This document shows, piece by piece, positions 32,692-37,059 of a DNA stretch of 37,059 nt. The DNA lies in NCBI RefSeq assembly GCF_002684405.1, contig NZ_NYVD01000103.1, forward strand, positions 1 to 37,059, read 5' to 3'. A model generated the notes under the pieces. That model did not search any database and had not been told where the DNA came from. It worked only from the letters and a program-made list of their open reading frames with translations. The DNA comes from Parvibaculum sp. (GTDB lineage: Bacteria > Pseudomonadota > Alphaproteobacteria > Parvibaculales > Parvibaculaceae). How positions within the stretch are numbered: position 1 is the first letter of the stretch; the number at the start of each line of letters is the position of its first letter. The position numbers were made by a program, and so were the translations under genes.

Positions 32692-32720
32692 TCGGCCATT
32701 CTGTCGCGAATCGCCGTGTC

Positions 32721-32957
32721 TCAGCTTTCGACGTTCTTTCGCACAAATGTCACAGCGTAGAACAGCTCGCCCTCGAACAGATCCTTGGGCGCTTCCATGC
32801 CCTCGATCATCTGGAACTTGCGCTGAACGATCTGGCCTTCCATCCGGTAGCCCTTCTCGCTCATGTTGCGGCGGTGAAATTCCATAGCCGCAGGCGTGAA
32901 GTCGCGGGCGAGAACGGTAATACGTTCGGGCAGGTCGGTCTTGGTGTCGTCAGCCAT
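32721..32957 (-). CDS. Small conserved-looking protein, unknown
   Basis: I do not recognise a family. The 78-residue protein is charged and soluble, without signal or membrane segment. It reads MADDTKTDLPERITVLARDF, then HRRNMSEKGYRMEGQIVQRKFQ, and ends FYAVTFVRKNVES. The beta-like GYRMEG-QIVQRKF and ELFYAVTFVRK segments suggest a compact alpha-beta fold. A purine-rich site (AAGAGAGAA) precedes ATG 32957 and a terminator follows, so it is probably real and monocistronic. Codon use matches the neighbours. Confidence 0.65.
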   Translation of the reverse strand: MADDTKTDLPERITVLARDFTPAAMEFHRRNMSEKGYRMEGQIVQRKFQMIEGMEAPKDLFEGELFYAVTFVRKNVES

Positions 32958-33075
32958 AGTTCTCTCTTGCTCATTCGGTCTACCGGCGGGGGCGCCGTCT
33001 CAGGCGGCGCTCGTTTGGGCGCAGTATGGGGCGGGGGGACGCGGATGTCGATAGGCCCGCGCCCTTGTCCCAACG

Positions 33076-34098
33076 TCAGATGAAGGGGGTCGCCGGTTGG
33101 GTCAGAAGGGCGGCGAGGAGGAGGAATCCGAAGGCGAGGATGATCGTTCCACCTAGCAGCATGAGCGCGACCTCCAGATAGCGGGTCCAGCGATTGTCCA
33201 TGCCGGAGGCGAAGCGCAGGGCAACGCCGCGCGAGGAGACCGCCGCTACGGCAAGCGAGGAAACGGTGATAGCGGTGCCGAGCGACATGGTGAAGGCAGA
33301 CAGCGCGCCTGCCAGGAAGGCGCTCTGGGTGAGGGCGAAAAGAAGCACCAGAATGGCGCCCGAACAGGGGCGCAGGCCGACCGCGAGGATCATGCCCGCC
33401 ATTTCCGCGAGGGATTCCGTCTTTCTGAGATCGGCGGGGGCGGGCATATGGGCGTGGCCGCAAGCCTCGCCTTCATGGCTATGGTCATGATGATGCTCGT
33501 GATCGTGGGAATGGGCATGGTGGTGCCCCTTGCCGCGCAGGCGGGAGAGGCCGCGCCAGATGACCCAGAGGCCCATCCCTATGATCAGAACGAAACTTGC
33601 CCCCTCGACATAGGGAATCGCATTGGCCGTCGCGCGCATGGTGAAGCCCAGTATCAGGGCAAGCACGCCGACCAGCACGATCGCCGTCACCGCCTGCATG
33701 AAAGCGGCGAGAAAGGCGAGCAGGACACCGCGTCTCACATCGCGCTCATCGGCGAGGAGGTAGGAGGTGACGACCACCTTGCCATGGCCCGGCCCCACGG
33801 CATGGAAGATGCCGTAGAAGAAGGAGAGGGTGACGAGTGTCCATGTGGCGGCGGCGGAGCCCTGCAGCTTGAAGTTACGCAGCGCGCCCGCGAGCTTGCG
33901 GTAATAGACCTGCTGCTGTGCAATGGCCCAGCTTGTGACCCTGCCGAACCAGTCGCCGGTGCCGCTTTTGGCGGGTGCGGCCGATTGCGAGGGCGCGCCG
34001 GGCGGTGCCTGGAAGGGGCTCTCTGCCGATGCGGGGGTGGCGTGCCCGACAGCGAAAAGGACCGACAGTACAAACAGGGCGATGGCGAGGTGACGCAT
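33076..34098 (-). CDS. NicO/RcnA-type nickel/cobalt transporter
   Basis: This family moves nickel or cobalt across the inner membrane. The 340-residue protein has an N-terminal signal-like helix (about 5-24), six or so membrane helices, the motif FHAVGPGHGKVVVTSYLL (HxxxxGHGK type) in the second helix, a His-rich cytoplasmic loop (about 200-235: KGHHHAHSHDHEHHHDHSH, then HAHMP), and GLRPCSGAILVLLFAL. I chose ATG 34098, four bases after the stop of the DUF1007 gene; homology starts there. The His-rich loop probably binds metal. The direction of transport cannot be decided from sequence. Confidence 0.88.
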   Translation of the reverse strand: MRHLAIALFVLSVLFAVGHATPASAESPFQAPPGAPSQSAAPAKSGTGDWFGRVTSWAIAQQQVYYRKLAGALRNFKLQGSAAATWTLVTLSFFYGIFHAVGPGHGKVVVTSYLLADERDVRRGVLLAFLAAFMQAVTAIVLVGVLALILGFTMRATANAIPYVEGASFVLIIGMGLWVIWRGLSRLRGKGHHHAHSHDHEHHHDHSHEGEACGHAHMPAPADLRKTESLAEMAGMILAVGLRPCSGAILVLLFALTQSAFLAGALSAFTMSLGTAITVSSLAVAAVSSRGVALRFASGMDNRWTRYLEVALMLLGGTIILAFGFLLLAALLTQPATPFI

Positions 34099-34102
34099 TG
34101 CT

Positions 34103-34768
34103 TTAGCCCTTTTTACAGGCGAGCGTTGCCGTCGAGGCGAAATGGGCGCCAAAGCCCTGGCCGACGGTTGCGTTGTTCCCGGTGAAGGCGGCTTCGGGCA
34201 GGTTCAGCCAGACATTTTCGACATCGGGCGTCACCACCGAAATCTTGCAGTCCCTATGCGGTCCATTGAGGAATTCGATGCCGCGCCCTTTTTCGGGATA
34301 GTCGATGGAGATGTAATAACTCGGATCGTAGATGCGGAACTGAACAGGTGCCGCGTGAGGTGTTTTCAGCGGCAGGGTGAAGGTGAGCGTCAGCCGGCCC
34401 TGTTTTTCATTCCAGCTCGATTCCGGGTCTTTTGCGGCCGCCAAAGCGAGCTTCTTTCCGTTCGCCGTTATCTCGGTAAAGAAGTCCACTTCCTTCAGAT
34501 TGGTCAGATTGACCTGGGCCAGTTCGTCCAGAACCTTTTGCGGATAGTGGCCGTTCTCATCCTTCTTGATGCCGTCCAGCGCGAAGGCGGAATAGAATTC
34601 GTCGAAGGTCCAGTGGATGCGAAGCGCTTCCAGTTGCCGGTCGGCATTCGTGACGATGCCGACTTTCATGTCGATCCAGACATGGGGATGCGCGGCAGCG
34701 GGCGTTGCAGCCCAGAATACCATCGCCGGAACCGCCCAAAGGGCCCAAAACCACCTGCCAAAACGCAT
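34103..34768 (-). CDS. DUF1007 periplasmic protein
   Basis: The 221-residue product has a signal peptide (FWALWAVPAMVFWAATPAAA) cleaved just before HPHVWIDMKV, the typical mature start of DUF1007 proteins. Other family segments are HWTFDEFYSAFAL, FFTEITANGKKL and RLTLTFTLPL. These proteins usually sit next to NicO-type transporters, as here (4 nt from the next gene), and are thought to deliver metal at the periplasm; HPHVW may bind metal. ATG 34768 follows GGAGG by 9 nt. A longer in-frame reading upstream is not supported. Confidence 0.9.
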   Translation of the reverse strand: MRFGRWFWALWAVPAMVFWAATPAAAHPHVWIDMKVGIVTNADRQLEALRIHWTFDEFYSAFALDGIKKDENGHYPQKVLDELAQVNLTNLKEVDFFTEITANGKKLALAAAKDPESSWNEKQGRLTLTFTLPLKTPHAAPVQFRIYDPSYYISIDYPEKGRGIEFLNGPHRDCKISVVTPDVENVWLNLPEAAFTGNNATVGQGFGAHFASTATLACKKG

Positions 34769-34842
34769 CTGCCGCCACCTCCAGTGCCTTAAGAAGCCCG
34801 GAGAATGGCGGCAGGTCAAGTTACAGCGTGAGCCTGCGGCGA

Positions 34843-35982
34843 TCAGAAGCCGTCAAGCGTGGCGTAGCGGTCGCGGTGGAAATTGGCGTCGCCCAGAGTG
34901 GCGGCCGCCACGCGGGCCCGCTTCATGAAGAGGCCGACATCGAACTGGTCGGTCATGCCCATGCCGCCATGCATCTGCAGGCCTTCATTGGTCATGACGC
35001 GGGCCGTGTCCGACAACCGCGCTTTGGCGAGGCTGGCGATCTGCGGCACGTCGTTGCGGCGTTCCTCCACCGCGGTCAGCGCATCGAGAACGACCGAGCG
35101 GCAGATTTCGAGCTCGGCGAAAAGATGCGAGATGCGATGCTGCAGCGCCTGGAAGGAGCCGATCGGCACACCGAACTGCTTGCGCTCCTTCAGATATTCG
35201 ACCGTCGTGTCGAAGACCTGCTGCACCAGGCCCATCATTTCGGCGGACAGGCCGATACGGCCAATGTCGAGCACCTGTTCGAGCACGTCATAGCCGCCAT
35301 CCGGCGACCCGAGCACGGCGCTTTCGGAGACTTCCACATTGTCGAACTCGATATTCGCCGCGTTGCGGTTGTCCACCATATGGGTGCGGGTGATCTTGAC
35401 GCCCGGCGCGTTCCGGTCGACGAGGAACAGGGTGATGCCTGCGCTATCGTTTTCCTTTCCACTGGTGCGTGCCGCGACGATGAGCTGGTCGGCGACATGG
35501 CCGTCCAGCACGAATGTCTTGCTGCCCGAGATCGCATAGCTGTCGCCGCGTGCTTCGGCTTTGGTGGCGATGCGGGTGGGGTTGTGATGCGGTCCTTCCT
35601 CCAGCGCCAGCGCCATGATGCGGTCGCCCGCGGCGATGGCGGTGAGGAGTTCCTGCCGCTGATTGGCGCTGCCGGCGAGCTGTATCGCGCTGCCGCAGAG
35701 GAGCACGGTCGAAACGAGCGGGGTTGCCGCCAGCACACGGCCTGCCTGTTCCAGCACGAGGCCGAGGCCCACGGGCCCGAATTCGGTGCCGCCGTATTTT
35801 TCGGAAATCATGATGCCGGCAAAGCCGAGATCGGCCATTTCCTTCCAGATCGCGCGGTCGAAGCCTGTGTCATCCTTCTCGTCGCGCAGCTTGCGCAGGT
35901 TCTGGATGCCGACGCGCTCCTGAAAGAACTGAGTTGCCGTGTCGCGGAGCAGTTGCTGCTCCTCGGTGAGTACCAATGCCAT
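34843..35982 (-). CDS. Acyl-CoA dehydrogenase (probable non-catalytic or partner subunit)
   Basis: The 379-residue protein is an FAD-dependent acyl-CoA dehydrogenase: N-terminal helical domain (LTEEQQLLRDTATQFFQERV), middle beta domain (about 125-230) and C-terminal helices (IGSFQALQHRISHLFAELEICRS, then QMHGGMGMTDQFDVGLFMKRA). Where catalytic enzymes have an Glu after the GGxGxT block, this one has TDQFDVG, as in the second subunit of heteromeric (alpha2beta2) acyl-CoA dehydrogenases such as those of steroid side-chain breakdown. It follows the other dehydrogenase gene by 51 nt in the same direction. The substrate class is an inference. Confidence 0.85.
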   Translation of the reverse strand: MALVLTEEQQLLRDTATQFFQERVGIQNLRKLRDEKDDTGFDRAIWKEMADLGFAGIMISEKYGGTEFGPVGLGLVLEQAGRVLAATPLVSTVLLCGSAIQLAGSANQRQELLTAIAAGDRIMALALEEGPHHNPTRIATKAEARGDSYAISGSKTFVLDGHVADQLIVAARTSGKENDSAGITLFLVDRNAPGVKITRTHMVDNRNAANIEFDNVEVSESAVLGSPDGGYDVLEQVLDIGRIGLSAEMMGLVQQVFDTTVEYLKERKQFGVPIGSFQALQHRISHLFAELEICRSVVLDALTAVEERRNDVPQIASLAKARLSDTARVMTNEGLQMHGGMGMTDQFDVGLFMKRARVAAATLGDANFHRDRYATLDGF

Positions 35983-36033
35983 TTGTTATCGTCCTCGGGA
36001 CTGAATTTTCTGATTTTTGAGGAAAGCCGAATG

Positions 36034-37059
36034 TCAGCTCGGCAGTCCGAGCACGCGCTTGGACACGACGTTGAGCTGTACTTCGGAAGTACCGCCCTCA
36101 ATCGAATTGCCCTTGGACCGCAGCCAGCTTCGCGTCACGCCGAGTTCCTCCGGGGTGAAGCCTTCTCCCTCCCAGCCGAGACCTTGCGTGCCGAGAAGTT
36201 CCAGCAGCAGCTCATAGCGGCGCTTGTTCAGTTCCGTGCCGTAATATTTGAAGATCGAGGAAGCAGCGCCGGGTCCGTGACCGGCCTTTGCCTCTTCCAC
36301 GGAGCGCTGCAGGGTGAGCGAGAACGCGCGGCCGTCCATCTTCTGCTGGGCGATATGCTCGCGCAGAGCCGGGCTTGCCACCTTGCCGTCGACTTCGCCG
36401 TAATATTCCTTGGCCACCTGATCGAGGCCGCCCAGTCCGCCGCCGGCCAGCGAGCCGCCAAGGCCCATGCCGGAAATCATTTCGCGTTCGTGCTGGAGCA
36501 GGCGCTTGGCGATGGTCCAGCCCTTGTTGAGTTCGCCCACCAGATGGTCCTTGGGCACCTTCACATCGGTGAAGAAGGTCTCGCAGAAGGGCGAGGCGCC
36601 GGAGATCATGGTGATGGGACGTGCTTCCACGCCTTCGCTCGCCATGTCGATCAGCAGGAAGGAAATGCCTTCATGCTTCTTGGAGCTGTCCGTGCGGACG
36701 AGAGCGAAAATCCAGTCGGCCTTGTCGGCATAGGAGGTCCAGATCTTCTGGCCGTTGACGAGGTAGTGGTCGCCCTTGTCTTCGCATTTGGTCTGGAGGC
36801 CGGCGAGGTCGGAGCCCGCGCCCGGCTCGGAGTAGCCCTGGCACCAGCGGATTTCGCCGCGCACGATGGGCGGCAGGTACTTCTTCTTCTGCTCTTCATT
36901 CGCGAATTCGAGCAGCGCCGGGCCAAGCATCCAGATGCCGAAGCTCATCAGCGCCGGGCGCGCCTTGATGCGGCGAAGTTCCTGCTGGAGAATCTTGTTC
37001 TCGTCCTTGGAGAGGCCGCCACCGCCATATTCCTTGGGCCAGGTCGGCGCGGTCCAGCC
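36034..37059 (-). CDS. Acyl-CoA dehydrogenase (N-terminus beyond the right edge)
   Basis: The visible 341 residues run from GWTAPTWPKEYGGGG at the edge to the stop at 36034. They include PALLEFANEEQKKKYLPPIVRGEIRWCQGYSEPGAGSDLAGL (the flavin- and acyl-CoA-binding block, positions about 45-87), YLVNGQKIWTSYAD, and KGNSIEGGTSEVQLNVVSKRVLGLPS near the end; IEGGTSEVQ holds the likely catalytic Glu region. It is upstream of, and probably co-transcribed with, the dehydrogenase at 34843-35982, so the two likely form a heteromer. An internal Met at 36948 is not the start, because the reading frame and homology continue past it to the window edge. Confidence 0.9.
   Translation of the reverse strand, partial: GWTAPTWPKEYGGGGLSKDENKILQQELRRIKARPALMSFGIWMLGPALLEFANEEQKKKYLPPIVRGEIRWCQGYSEPGAGSDLAGLQTKCEDKGDHYLVNGQKIWTSYADKADWIFALVRTDSSKKHEGISFLLIDMASEGVEARPITMISGASPFCETFFTDVKVPKDHLVGELNKGWTIAKRLLQHEREMISGMGLGGSLAGGGLGGLDQVAKEYYGEVDGKVASPALREHIAQQKMDGRAFSLTLQRSVEEAKAGHGPGAASSIFKYYGTELNKRRYELLLELLGTQGLGWEGEGFTPEELGVTRSWLRSKGNSIEGGTSEVQLNVVSKRVLGLPS

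Overview
The window looks like a chromosomal segment of a GC-rich alphaproteobacterium. The evidence is a Caulobacter-type flagellar regulator (FlbD), a SciP-type CtrA inhibitor, a fliF-fliG-fliH-fliN-flbD operon, a PmtA-type phospholipid methyltransferase and an alphaproteobacterial elongator tRNA-Met. A CYP153-type alkane hydroxylase, two membrane di-iron hydroxylases and tandem acyl-CoA dehydrogenases suggest a lipid- or hydrocarbon-using member of the Hyphomicrobiales, perhaps Parvibaculum-like. The genus is an inference; there is no rRNA or other taxonomic marker in the window. No phage, insertion sequence, integron or CRISPR array was seen.

Layout. 1-7374, all on the minus strand: flagellar block. 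fliF-fliG-fliH-fliN-flbD (flbD is cut by the left edge), then sciP with its own terminator, then fliK-flgD behind a sigma-54 promoter. Two CGGCA-N5-TGCCG palindromes sit in the fliF and fliK upstream regions and are candidate FlbD sites. 7640-9606: mnmA and pmtA. 9615-12055: a fatty-acid/sterol hydroxylase with an overlapping membrane-anchored protein, and a divergent LysR regulator. 12180-12767: a small Gly/Trp-rich exported protein and tRNA-Met with a clear promoter. 12803-13780: a short-chain dehydrogenase interrupted by two consecutive in-frame UGA codons. 14095-15534: a membrane histidine kinase. 15562-19949: an RND efflux pump and its adaptor.

20122-21717: a DUF2892 protein and a sulfide:quinone oxidoreductase with three cysteines placed as in characterised enzymes. 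21721-24114: a TetR regulator, duplicated operators, a second hydroxylase paralogue and a polytopic membrane protein of unknown function. 24120-26342: slyX, a GIY-YIG gene and a cytosolic hybrid histidine kinase. 26567-28614: CYP153 and ExoD. 28615-30130: GST, a DksA/TraR zinc-finger protein and DUF302. 30137-32393: egtB-egtD for ergothioneine. 32721-34768: an unknown small gene and a DUF1007-NicO metal transport pair. 34843-37059: two acyl-CoA dehydrogenases, the second cut by the right edge.

How the genes fit together. The flagellar block combines structural genes with two regulators, FlbD and SciP, of the alphaproteobacterial cell-cycle/flagellar cascade. Much of the rest concerns membrane lipids, hydrophobic substrates and redox protection: PmtA, two hydroxylases under different divergent regulators, CYP153, acyl-CoA dehydrogenases, ergothioneine, GST and SQR. 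The best candidates for undescribed biology are the TetR/hydroxylase/unknown membrane protein module at 21721-24114, the hydroxylase plus PH-like protein pair at 9615-11017, the Gly/Trp-rich exported peptide and the double-UGA dehydrogenase.
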